Positions 1 to 5,790 of a stretch of DNA of 7,944 bases are shown here, piece after piece (position 1 is the first letter of the stretch; each line of letters begins with the position of its first letter). The notes beneath the pieces are model-generated. The model saw only the letters and a list, made by a program, of their open reading frames with translations. It did not search any database and was not told the origin of the DNA. The position numbers and the translations under genes are program-made. Source of the DNA: Trichloromonas sp034002365 (GTDB lineage: Bacteria; Desulfobacterota; Desulfuromonadia; Desulfuromonadales; Trichloromonadaceae); assembly GCA_034002365.1 (NCBI GenBank), contig JAVFAR010000122.1, forward strand, positions 1-7,944, read 5' to 3'.

Positions 1-107
1 TCAAGGTGACTGACGAAGAATTTGCGGCAATACGCATTGTGCGTGATGAGTTCCATGGTGATTGGAACTACACCATTTTGCCTTCAAATAAGCAAATCAA
101 CATGTAA
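1..107 (+). CDS. ISAzo13-type transposase, C-terminal end (partial)
   Basis: An open frame enters from the left edge (codons in phase with position 3) and stops at TAA 105-107, giving 34 visible residues. They include KVTDEEFAAIRIVRDEFHG followed by DWNYTI. A TDEE-type stretch leading to a terminal (F)HG-x-WNYTI motif is, from memory, the characteristic end of ISAzo13 ('Rhodopirellula-type') DDE transposases. The catalytic part lies outside the window, so whether the element is intact cannot be judged. The AT-rich stretch just after the stop (108-125, TTTTTTTACAACGCCTAAG-like) could contain the element's end, but I cannot define an inverted repeat from one side. The gene converges on the response regulator gene and shares its terminator. 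The family call rests on a short tail only. Confidence 0.6.
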   Translation, partial: KVTDEEFAAIRIVRDEFHGDWNYTILPSNKQINM

Positions 108-128
108 TTTTTTTACAACGCCTAAGTC

Positions 129-156
129 AAAGGGGGAACCGGAAGGTTCCCCCTTT
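129..156. terminator. Bidirectional hairpin terminator
   Basis: A perfect 12-bp stem (AAAGGGGGAACC 129-140 with its complement at 145-156) closes on a GGAA tetraloop. It is followed by TTTTATT on the + strand and TTTGACTT on the - strand. It lies between two converging genes, the transposase tail and the response regulator. The last stem base overlaps the regulator's TAA stop (158-156 on the minus strand), so it serves both directions. Confidence 0.85.
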
Positions 157-854
157 TATTGGCGGGTAAAGCGGTAGCCGCGGCCGCGGACGGTGTGAAA
201 GTGCTTGGGGTTGGCGGGGTCGTCCTCGAAGTACTTGCGCATGCGCACGATGAAGTTGTCGAGGGTGCGGGTTTCCGTGTCCGGTGCCATGCCCCAGACC
301 GCCGCCAGCAGTTCGGCACGGCTCAGCGTTTCCCCTTCCCGGCGGAAAAAGGTTCGCAACATCCTCACTTCCAGTTCGGTCAGGCTGATCTCTCCCCGTG
401 CCGTTATGGCTTTTTGTTCTTTCAAGTCGATTTCGTTGTCGCCGAAGCGGTAGGTCCGTCCCGCCCCCGCGCCCGAGCGGTACCATTCGGAGCGGCGCAG
501 CATCCCCTTGATGCGCAGCAGGAACTCATCCAGGCTGAAGGGTTTGGTCAGATAGTCGTCGGCGCCGGTCGCCAGCCCCTCGATCCGGTCCCGTTCCTCG
601 CCGCGGGCGGTGAGCATGATGATCGGCAGGCGCGGATCGTGGCGGCGGATTTCCTCGCAGACCTCCATGCCGCTGATGCCGGGCAGCATCACATCCAGTA
701 CCACCAGGTCGAAATGTTCCTCCCACACCCGATCCAGGGCTTCTTCGCCCGTTTCCACATGGGTCACGCGGAATCCGTCTTCTTCGAGATTGAAAACCAG
801 ACCGCGGGCGATGCCCGGCTCATCCTCGGCCAAAAGCAGGTGCGGTTTCGGCAT
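156..854 (-). CDS. OmpR/PhoB-family response regulator
   Basis: Encodes a 232-aa two-component response regulator of normal length for the family. The receiver domain occupies about residues 4-118: acidic pocket E10/D11, phosphoacceptor D54 in LVVLDVMLPG, switch T82 (MLTAR), and K104 in the LTKPF motif. A winged-helix DNA-binding domain fills about 135-232. It has the usual SLTELE...LSRAELL start, a recognition region around TRTLDNFIVRMRK, and the terminal TVRGRGYRF wing. It is expected to be phosphorylated by the kinase encoded just upstream and to act as a cytoplasmic transcription factor. The ATG (854-852) directly follows the kinase TGA with no spacer, and AAAGGGA inside the kinase 3' end can serve as the RBS, so the two are co-transcribed and probably translationally coupled. 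The regulon is unknown. The tandem repeat upstream of the operon is a candidate autoregulatory site. Confidence 0.96.
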   Translation of the reverse strand: MPKPHLLLAEDEPGIARGLVFNLEEDGFRVTHVETGEEALDRVWEEHFDLVVLDVMLPGISGMEVCEEIRRHDPRLPIIMLTARGEERDRIEGLATGADDYLTKPFSLDEFLLRIKGMLRRSEWYRSGAGAGRTYRFGDNEIDLKEQKAITARGEISLTELEVRMLRTFFRREGETLSRAELLAAVWGMAPDTETRTLDNFIVRMRKYFEDDPANPKHFHTVRGRGYRFTRQ

Positions 855-1814
855 TCAGGCGTCCCTTTCCGTCGGCGGCTTGCGCAGGGGGAGCAGAAGG
901 TGGATGCTGGCCCCCTTGCCGGCCCCCTCGCTGGTGAGCCAGACCTTGCCGCGATGCATGCGGGTCAGCGCCTGGACGATGAAGAGGCCGAGGCCCGAAC
1001 CGCGGATCGTCTCCCCGGGATGTTTGACCCGGTAGAACATGCGGAAAACCTTCTTCTGTTCGCTTCGGGGAACCCCCTTGCCGTGATCGGTAAAGATCAG
1101 GTGGGCCTTGCGCCCCTGACGTTTCAGGACGACTTCGACGACGGGGGAGCCGGAGGCGTAGAGGATGGCATTTTCCAGCAGGTTGCGGAAGATCGTCTCC
1201 AGCGCCTCGGCATCGAGATCGGCGTACAGTTCCGGTTCGATGTCGAGACGCATGGTTCCGGCTTTCGGCAGGGAAAACTGCTGGGCGCGTAAATAGGCGG
1301 TCACCCGTTCGGAGAGATTGTCCCGGCGCAGATTGAGTTTGAGCCCTTTCTGGTCGAGGCGTTGCGCCGAAAGCAGATTGTTGATCAGGGTGTCGAGGCG
1401 GTCGGTATCGCCGAGCATGGTGTCGAGAAAGGTCGACAGCTTCTCCGGCGAAAGCCGGCGGCGGCGGATGGTTTCCAGGTGCAGCTGCAGGGAGGCGAGG
1501 GGGGATTTGAGCTCGTGGGTCACCTGGGCGATGAAGGTGCGCTGAGCCCGGTATAGCTCGGCCTGGCGGCGCCAGTAGAGGAAGATGACGTAGACCCCGG
1601 CGAGAATGGCGCAGAGCAGCAGAATCCCCTCGACCAGAATGAACCAGTCGGCCCCCCCCTGCAGCAGTTCCGGGCTGTAGGTTTCCGCCACGGCGCGCAG
1701 TCGCGAATGGCTTTTCATGAACCAGGCGATCCAGAAGACCACGACCACCACCCAGAGCAGCTGAATGCCGATCAGGGCGAAGAGCGGGGTAATGAAGCGT
1801 TTGATATCTTTCAT
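855..1814 (-). CDS. Membrane sensor histidine kinase
   Basis: Encodes a 319-aa inner-membrane sensor kinase, first gene of the two-gene leftward operon. Two hydrophobic segments (about residues 10-32 and 58-81) flank a short extracytoplasmic stretch of only about 25 residues. There is therefore no obvious periplasmic ligand domain; sensing may be intramembrane or depend on a partner. The HisKA domain carries the phosphoacceptor H100 in FIAQVTHELKSPLASL. The ATPase domain shows the N box (NLLENAILYA, N215), G1 (DHGKGVP, D243), an F box region (FRMFYRV) and G2 (GSGLGLFIV, from G272). No PAS or HAMP domain is visible. The start ATG at 1814-1812 is preceded by AAAGAGA, a moderate RBS. The reaction is ATP-dependent autophosphorylation on H100, then transfer to D54 of the adjacent regulator. 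The signal cannot be inferred from the sequence. Confidence 0.95.
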   Translation of the reverse strand: MKDIKRFITPLFALIGIQLLWVVVVVFWIAWFMKSHSRLRAVAETYSPELLQGGADWFILVEGILLLCAILAGVYVIFLYWRRQAELYRAQRTFIAQVTHELKSPLASLQLHLETIRRRRLSPEKLSTFLDTMLGDTDRLDTLINNLLSAQRLDQKGLKLNLRRDNLSERVTAYLRAQQFSLPKAGTMRLDIEPELYADLDAEALETIFRNLLENAILYASGSPVVEVVLKRQGRKAHLIFTDHGKGVPRSEQKKVFRMFYRVKHPGETIRGSGLGLFIVQALTRMHRGKVWLTSEGAGKGASIHLLLPLRKPPTERDA

Positions 1815-1854
1815 GGTTTCTCTTTACCACGGGCGCGGAATGGCGGACAAGGGA

Positions 1855-1886
1855 ATTGTCGAGCCGGGTTTTACAGAACTGTTACA
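1855..1886 (-). promoter_or_regulatory. Candidate regulator-binding direct repeat and -10 for the two-component operon
   Basis: In the divergent region between the kinase and flavoprotein genes, TTTTACA (1869-1875) and TGTTACA (1880-1886) form a direct repeat with 11-bp centre spacing. This is the 7-4-7 arrangement typical of OmpR/PhoB-family sites. Read toward the kinase (minus strand: TGTAACA...TGTAAAA), it is followed after 8 nt by GACAAT (1860-1855), a 4/6 match to a sigma-70 -10 element. That layout resembles PhoB-type activated promoters, where the tandem site replaces the -35. It is inferred from pattern only. Confidence 0.35.
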
Positions 1887-1978
1887 ATGCCCTTGACGAT
1901 TTTTTGCTAATCTTGCCGTGAACCAGCGTTCCACCCGGAATTGGCCCGATGAACTTCTGGCGGCAAGGAGCACTCCCT

Positions 1979-3076
1979 ATGTATTACCCCCTGACTATCG
2001 GCAAGCATACCGTTCCCTTCCCTCTCATTCAAGGCGGCATGGGGGTTCGTATCTCGGCCGCCAATCTGGCCGGGCACGTCGCGCTCTGCGGCGGCGTGGG
2101 TCTGATCGCCACCGCCGGTATCGGCCTCAACAGCCCTCATTTCGACGGTAAAAACTTTTTCACCGCCGATCCCCTGGCGCTCAAGGACGAGTTGCGCAAG
2201 GCCTACGCCATCGCCCCCGATGGCGTCATCGGCACCAACTGCATGGTGGCGGTGACCAACTACGATGAAATCGTCCGGGTCTCCTGCGAAGGGGGCGCCA
2301 AGGTCATCGTCAGCGGCGCCGGGCTCCCCCTCAACCTCCCCGGCCTGACCGCCGACTATCCCGATGTCGCCCTGGTGCCCATCGTTTCCTCGGTCAAGGC
2401 GGCGGAGCTGATCGCCAAGAAATGGCACCGCGGCTTCAACCGTCTGCCCGACGCCGTGGTGGTGGAAGATCCCGACACCGCCGGCGGTCATCTCGGCGAG
2501 AAGCTCGAAAATATCGGCAACGGCGACTACGACCAGTACGCCACGGTGCGCGGGGTCAAGGCCTACTTCCGGGAAACCTGGAATCTCGACATCCCCATCA
2601 TCGCCGCCGGCGGCATCTGGGATCGCGCCGATCTCCTCCATGCCCTGGAGCAGGGGGCCGACGCCGTGCAGATGGCCAGCCGTTTTGTCTGCACCGAGGA
2701 GTGCGACGCCTCCGACGCCTTCAAACAGACTTATCTCGACTGCCGTCAGGAGGACATCGGCCTGATCATGAGTCCGGCCGGTCTGCCGGGACGGGCGATC
2801 CTGAAAAACTTCGACAAGGTTCGCGAGCGGGATGTGCGGCTCAACGTGCGCTGCCCTTCCGCCTGTCTGAAAAAGTGTGCGTACAAGTCCGGACAGGAGC
2901 GCTTCTGTATCGTTCATGCTCTGGATCGCGCCCAGCGCGGCGATGTGGAAACCGGTCTGGTCTTCTGCGGCACCAACGCCTGGAAAGCCGATCGCATCAC
3001 CACGGTCCGGGCGATTTTCGACGAACTCTTCGCCGAACAGCAGGTCGCGCAGGATCCTGAAGTGGTCAATGCCTGA
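1979..3076 (+). CDS. NMO/FabK-like NAD(P)H-dependent flavin oxidoreductase
   Basis: Encodes a 365-aa TIM-barrel flavoprotein of the nitronate monooxygenase/2-nitropropane dioxygenase family, expected to bind FMN in the cytoplasm. Visible family marks are the N-terminal PLIQGGMGVRIS phosphate-binding start, ALCGGVGLIATAG, IGTNCMVAV, KVIVSGAGLP, H171 in TAGGHLGE (position of the family's catalytic His), IPIIAAGGIWD, and GADAVQMASRF. An in-frame ATG lies at 1949, but the ATG at 1979 has AAGGAG (1965-1970) at 8-nt spacing and begins at the conserved part of the protein, so I chose it. The C-terminal part adds four cysteines, C292, C296, C300 and C310 (CX3CX3CX9C), which could bind metal or Fe-S; classical NMO and FabK lack an equivalent as far as I recall. 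The true substrate is unknown: nitronates, an enoyl-ACP-type substrate or a redox partner are all possible. It is a single-gene unit with its own terminator. Confidence 0.88.
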   Translation: MYYPLTIGKHTVPFPLIQGGMGVRISAANLAGHVALCGGVGLIATAGIGLNSPHFDGKNFFTADPLALKDELRKAYAIAPDGVIGTNCMVAVTNYDEIVRVSCEGGAKVIVSGAGLPLNLPGLTADYPDVALVPIVSSVKAAELIAKKWHRGFNRLPDAVVVEDPDTAGGHLGEKLENIGNGDYDQYATVRGVKAYFRETWNLDIPIIAAGGIWDRADLLHALEQGADAVQMASRFVCTEECDASDAFKQTYLDCRQEDIGLIMSPAGLPGRAILKNFDKVRERDVRLNVRCPSACLKKCAYKSGQERFCIVHALDRAQRGDVETGLVFCGTNAWKADRITTVRAIFDELFAEQQVAQDPEVVNA

Positions 3077-3102
3077 CCGCTTCCAAATCTCATAGGATAA
3101 GC

Positions 3103-3135
3103 ACAAGGGGCGGGCCGTAACGGTTCGCCCCTTGT
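3103..3135 (+). terminator. Hairpin terminator after the flavoprotein gene
   Basis: A perfect 10-bp outer stem (ACAAGGGGCG 3103-3112 with CGCCCCTTGT 3126-3135) extends inward through two G-T pairs and three GC pairs to a TAA loop. The tail is CTTTAAG, short in T. It starts 26 nt after the TGA at 3076. A second GC-rich hairpin (CGGCGGC 3146-3152 with GCCGCCG 3159-3165, GGAAAA loop) follows directly and may add to termination. Confidence 0.75.
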
Positions 3136-3176
3136 CTTTAAGCGCCGGCGGCGGAAAAGCCGCCGTGGCTTAATAC

Positions 3177-3206
3177 TTGGCATTCCGGACGAATCTGGGT
3201 TAAGAT
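3177..3206 (+). promoter_or_regulatory. Candidate sigma-70 promoter for the heme block
   Basis: TTGGCA (3177-3182, 5/6 to the -35 consensus) and TAAGAT (3201-3206, 4/6 to the -10 consensus) are separated by 18 bp. They lie just after the flavoprotein terminator and about 50 bp upstream of the radical SAM start. A transcript from about 3213 would carry a short leader with a 6-bp hairpin, CCCGGC (3221-3226) with GCCGGG (3235-3240), immediately before the RBS AAAGGAG (3243-3249). The call is from consensus matching only. Confidence 0.45.
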
Positions 3207-3254
3207 CGGGGAATTTCAGGCCCGGCCTCAAAGTGCCGGGATAAAGGAGAGTGC

Positions 3255-4364
3255 ATGACGGACGCCGCCGAAAAGTTCATCCCTAAATGGATCGCCTGGG
3301 AATCGACCCAGCGCTGCAATCTCAACTGCGTACACTGCCGCTGTTCCTCGGACATGAATTCGTCCGCGGGCGATTTCAATACCCAGGAAGCCTTCAAGCT
3401 GATCGACGACATCTGCGAGGTGAGTCAGCCGGTCATGGTCCTCTCCGGCGGCGAGCCGCTGCTGCGCGAGGATATCTTCGAGATCGCCCAATACGGCACC
3501 TCCAAGGGCTTGCGCATGTGCATGGCGACCAACGGCACCCTCATCGACGATGCCGTCTGCGCCCAGATGAAGGAAGCCGACATCAAGATGGTGTCGCTGT
3601 CCCTGGACGGTTCCACCGCCGCCATTCACGATGATTTCCGCTCCTGCCCCGGGGCCTTCGACGGGGTGGTTCGCGCGGCCGAGACCCTCAAACGCAACGG
3701 CATCAAGTTTCTCATCAATTCCTCCTTCACCAAGCGCAACCAGCACGACATCGCCGCCACCTTCAAGGTCGCCAAAGGCCTCGGCGCCACCGCCTGGTAC
3801 ATGTTCATGATCGTTCCCACCGGGCGCGGCGAGGAAATCATGAACGAGCTGATTTCCAAGGAGGATTACGAAGAGATTCTCGCCTGGCATTACGAGCAGG
3901 AAAAAGGCGAGGACGACATTCTCATGCGCCCGACCTGCGCCCCCCACTACTACCGCATCGTGCCGCAGATGGCCAAGGCCGAGGGGGTCGACTTCCAGCG
4001 CCGCAGCCTGACCTTCTCCACCGGCGGCGGCAAGGGCTGCATCGCCGCCCAGACCATCTGCCTGATCGACTGCTTCGGCAACCTCAAGCCCTGTTCCTAC
4101 TTCCATTCGTCGGTGGGCAACGTCAAGCAGATCCCCTTCAAGGAACTCTGGTTCAATTCCAAGGTCTTCAACGACCTGCGCGACTTCAAGAAATACACCG
4201 GCAAATGCGGCGAGTGCGAGTTCATCAACGTCTGCGGCGGCTGCCGCGCCCGCGCCGACGCCGTCTACGGCGACTACATGGCCGAAGAACCGTTCTGCAA
4301 CTACATCCCCGCCCGCACCCGCAAACGCATGGAAAAAGAGGCGGCGGAAAACGCGTCGAAATAA
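3255..4364 (+). CDS. ahbD: AhbD-like radical SAM/SPASM heme biosynthesis protein
   Basis: Encodes a 369-aa radical SAM protein. The [4Fe-4S]-SAM site is C21-X3-C25-X2-C28 (CNLNCVHC), followed by GGEP at 65-68. The C-terminal half carries the auxiliary-cluster cysteines of the PqqE/NirJ/AhbC/AhbD group: C262, C269, C273, C280, C318, C321, C327, C330 and C348, including CGGCRARADAVYGDYMAEEP. The motif CAPHYYR (C228-R234) and the preceding FMIVPTGRG match my recollection of AhbD rather than AhbC or NirJ. AhbD oxidatively decarboxylates the two propionates of Fe-coproporphyrin III to vinyl groups, giving heme b without oxygen. The start has AAAGGAG at 5-nt spacing. Being upstream of hemE and hemH supports a tetrapyrrole role. 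Subfamily alternatives are NirJ-type heme d1 proteins or an uncharacterised SPASM maturase. The radical SAM call is certain; the AhbD call is an inference from motifs and context. Confidence 0.8.
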   Translation: MTDAAEKFIPKWIAWESTQRCNLNCVHCRCSSDMNSSAGDFNTQEAFKLIDDICEVSQPVMVLSGGEPLLREDIFEIAQYGTSKGLRMCMATNGTLIDDAVCAQMKEADIKMVSLSLDGSTAAIHDDFRSCPGAFDGVVRAAETLKRNGIKFLINSSFTKRNQHDIAATFKVAKGLGATAWYMFMIVPTGRGEEIMNELISKEDYEEILAWHYEQEKGEDDILMRPTCAPHYYRIVPQMAKAEGVDFQRRSLTFSTGGGKGCIAAQTICLIDCFGNLKPCSYFHSSVGNVKQIPFKELWFNSKVFNDLRDFKKYTGKCGECEFINVCGGCRARADAVYGDYMAEEPFCNYIPARTRKRMEKEAAENASK

Positions 4365-4435
4365 TTGATTTACCGATAGGACAGCGTCCGCCCGAGGTGG
4401 GTCGAACCTGTCTTAATGTACCTAGGGAGCAAGCC

Positions 4436-4642
4436 ATGTTGGTAATCCATCCGCAATATCTGACCGATGAAAACAACCAGCGCAAAGCGGTGGTCGTGCC
4501 CGCCGACGAGTGGGAGCGGATCCTCGAAGCGCTCGAAGAGCTGGACGATGTGCGCGCCTATGATCAGGCGAAAGCCGGCCGGCGGGAAGCGATTCCCTTT
4601 GAACAGGCCGTCCATGAAATCGAGGATGGCTATCGGCCGTGA
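4436..4642 (+). CDS. Small Phd/YefM-like antitoxin, apparently without toxin
   Basis: Encodes 68 residues beginning MLVIHPQYLTDENNQRKAVV, with a central amphipathic stretch VPADEWERILEALEELDD and an acidic C-terminal tail ending HEIEDGYRP. The HPQY...R/K-AVV-xP-x-EWERI pattern resembles short Phd/YefM-type type II antitoxins: an N-terminal dimerising, DNA-binding half and a C-terminal toxin-wrapping tail. The ATG has AGGGAG (4424-4429) at 6-nt spacing. The frame is open further upstream but overlaps the radical SAM 3' end and lacks coding character there. No RelE/ParE-type toxin follows. Instead hemE begins 46 bp downstream, with a 17-codon GTG frame overlapping the antitoxin stop. The gene may be an orphan that only represses, or a local transcription factor. 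The family assignment is moderate, because the protein is short. Confidence 0.65.
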   Translation: MLVIHPQYLTDENNQRKAVVVPADEWERILEALEELDDVRAYDQAKAGRREAIPFEQAVHEIEDGYRP

Positions 4643-4688
4643 TTGACCTGCGAATAACCAAAACCTTTACACAGGAGGATTCACCGAT

Positions 4689-5717
4689 ATGACCACCGAA
4701 TACAATTTCATCAAGGCCTGCTGGGGCCAGCCGACCGATTACACCCCCGTCTGGCTGATGCGCCAGGCCGGGCGCTATCTCCCCCAGTACATGGAAGTGC
4801 GCCGCAAGTGCACCTTTCTCGAACTTTGCAAAACGCCGGAACTGGCCGCCGAGGTCACCATCCAGCCCATCGACTATCTCGGCGCCGACGCCGCCATCCT
4901 CTTTTCCGACATCCTCACCCCGGTGGAGCCGATGGGGCTCAAGCTCGATTTCGTCCCCGGGCCGGTCTTCGAGAACCCGGTGCGCACCCAGGCCGATGTC
5001 GATGCCTTGCGCATTCCGGTGATGGAGGAGGATGTTCCCTACGTGCTCGAAACGATCAAGATCCTGCGCCGCGAGTTCGAAGGCCGGGTACCCCTGATCG
5101 GCTTCGGCGGCGCCCCCTTCACCCTAGCCTGCTACATGGTGGAAGGCAAGGGGAGCAAGGACTTCGCCCAGATCAAGAAAATGATGTACGGCGCTCCCGA
5201 GCTCTACGCTTCGCTGATGGAGAAGATCACCGAGATGGACCGCCAGTATCTCAACGCCCAGATCGCCGCCGGCGCCCAGGCGATCCAGATCTTCGACACC
5301 TGGGGCGGCATCGTCTCCCCTCTCGATTACGAGAAGTACATCCTGCCCTACACCACCAAGCTGATCAACGGCCTCAACCGTGACGGCATCCCCATCATCC
5401 ATTTCGTCAAGGGGGCCGGAACGATGCTCAAGAGCGTGCGCAAGGCCGGTTCCGACGTCGTCGGCCTCGACTGGCACGTCGATCTCGGCAAGGCCCGGGA
5501 CATGCTCGGTCCCGAGATCGCCGTGCAGGGGAACCTCGACCCGACCGTGCTCTACGCCCCCAAGGCCCACATCGAGCGGGAAGTGCAGCGGATTCTCGAC
5601 GAGAACGCCGGTCGCCCCGGGCACATCTTCAACCTCGGCCACGGCATCCTGCCGACGGTCGATCCCGAGCACGCCAAGTTCATGGTCGAGTGTGTGCACC
5701 GGCTCAGCCAGAAGTAA
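4689..5717 (+). CDS. hemE: Uroporphyrinogen decarboxylase
   Basis: Encodes a 342-aa HemE, of usual length. It catalyses the four acetate decarboxylations of uroporphyrinogen III to coproporphyrinogen III in the cytoplasm, without cofactor. Signature 1 is PVWLMRQAGRYLPQY, with substrate-binding R25 and R29. The catalytic aspartate is D74 in LFSDILTP. Signature 2 is the GFGGAPFTLACYMVEG region, with Y149. The C-terminal FNLGHGILP supplies H318. All key residues are therefore present and the enzyme should be active. The ATG has AGGAGG (4673-4678) at 10-nt spacing, the strongest RBS in the cluster. It is third in the rightward block, with ahbD upstream and hemH downstream across a heptamer-repeat spacer. 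Its product is the precursor for both the protoporphyrin and coproporphyrin routes to heme. Confidence 0.97.
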   Translation: MTTEYNFIKACWGQPTDYTPVWLMRQAGRYLPQYMEVRRKCTFLELCKTPELAAEVTIQPIDYLGADAAILFSDILTPVEPMGLKLDFVPGPVFENPVRTQADVDALRIPVMEEDVPYVLETIKILRREFEGRVPLIGFGGAPFTLACYMVEGKGSKDFAQIKKMMYGAPELYASLMEKITEMDRQYLNAQIAAGAQAIQIFDTWGGIVSPLDYEKYILPYTTKLINGLNRDGIPIIHFVKGAGTMLKSVRKAGSDVVGLDWHVDLGKARDMLGPEIAVQGNLDPTVLYAPKAHIEREVQRILDENAGRPGHIFNLGHGILPTVDPEHAKFMVECVHRLSQK

Positions 5718-5719
5718 CG

Positions 5720-5781
5720 CGTGAGGGGTGAGGCGAGAGGAGTCAAGGCCTTGTCTCACCCCTCATCCCTCACCCCTCACG
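5720..5781. repeat. Heptameric inverted repeat between hemE and hemH
   Basis: The spacer consists almost entirely of 7-nt units. The left arm reads CGTGAGG GGTGAGG CGAGAGG (5720-5740) and the right arm TCTCACC CCTCATC CCTCACC CCTCACG (5754-5781). The outer two units form a perfect 14-bp stem (5720-5733 with 5768-5781) around a 34-nt loop. The units resemble tandem GTGAGGG/CCTCACC repeats that I recall from intergenic DNA of Geobacter relatives. The stem begins 3 nt after the hemE stop and ends 9 nt before the hemH ATG. There is no T-run, so it is not a typical terminator. Confidence 0.85.
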
Positions 5782-5790
5782 GTCATCACG

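Noticed and set aside
159..1292. Long open + strand frame (377 codons) opposite the regulator and kinase genes
   Set aside because: It is the antisense of two well-recognised genes, has no family motifs and no RBS. High GC leaves such frames open by chance.
1893..1914. TTGACG as a -35 for the flavoprotein gene
   Set aside because: No -10-like hexamer occurs at 16-18 bp. The AT-rich TGCTAATCT is only about 8-10 bp away.
1907..3106. 399-codon minus-strand frame opposite the flavoprotein gene
   Set aside because: It is a shadow of the NMO-like gene, with composition skewed to G, D, A and V and no recognisable domain.
3228..4106. 292-codon minus-strand frame opposite the radical SAM gene
   Set aside because: It is antisense of clearly conserved coding sequence, with no independent support.
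4205..4435. Upstream extension of the antitoxin frame into the radical SAM 3' end
   Set aside because: The extension is arginine-rich out-of-frame reading of the SPASM region. AGGGAG and homology place the start at 4436.
5720..5781. CRISPR-like or terminator interpretation of the hemE-hemH repeats
   Set aside because: Units are 7 nt without spacers, and the hairpin has a long loop and no T-run, so neither label fits.
5728..5790. Upstream in-frame GTG start for hemH (21 extra residues)
   Set aside because: The extension translates the heptamer repeat and lies outside ferrochelatase homology, which begins at the ATG at 5791.
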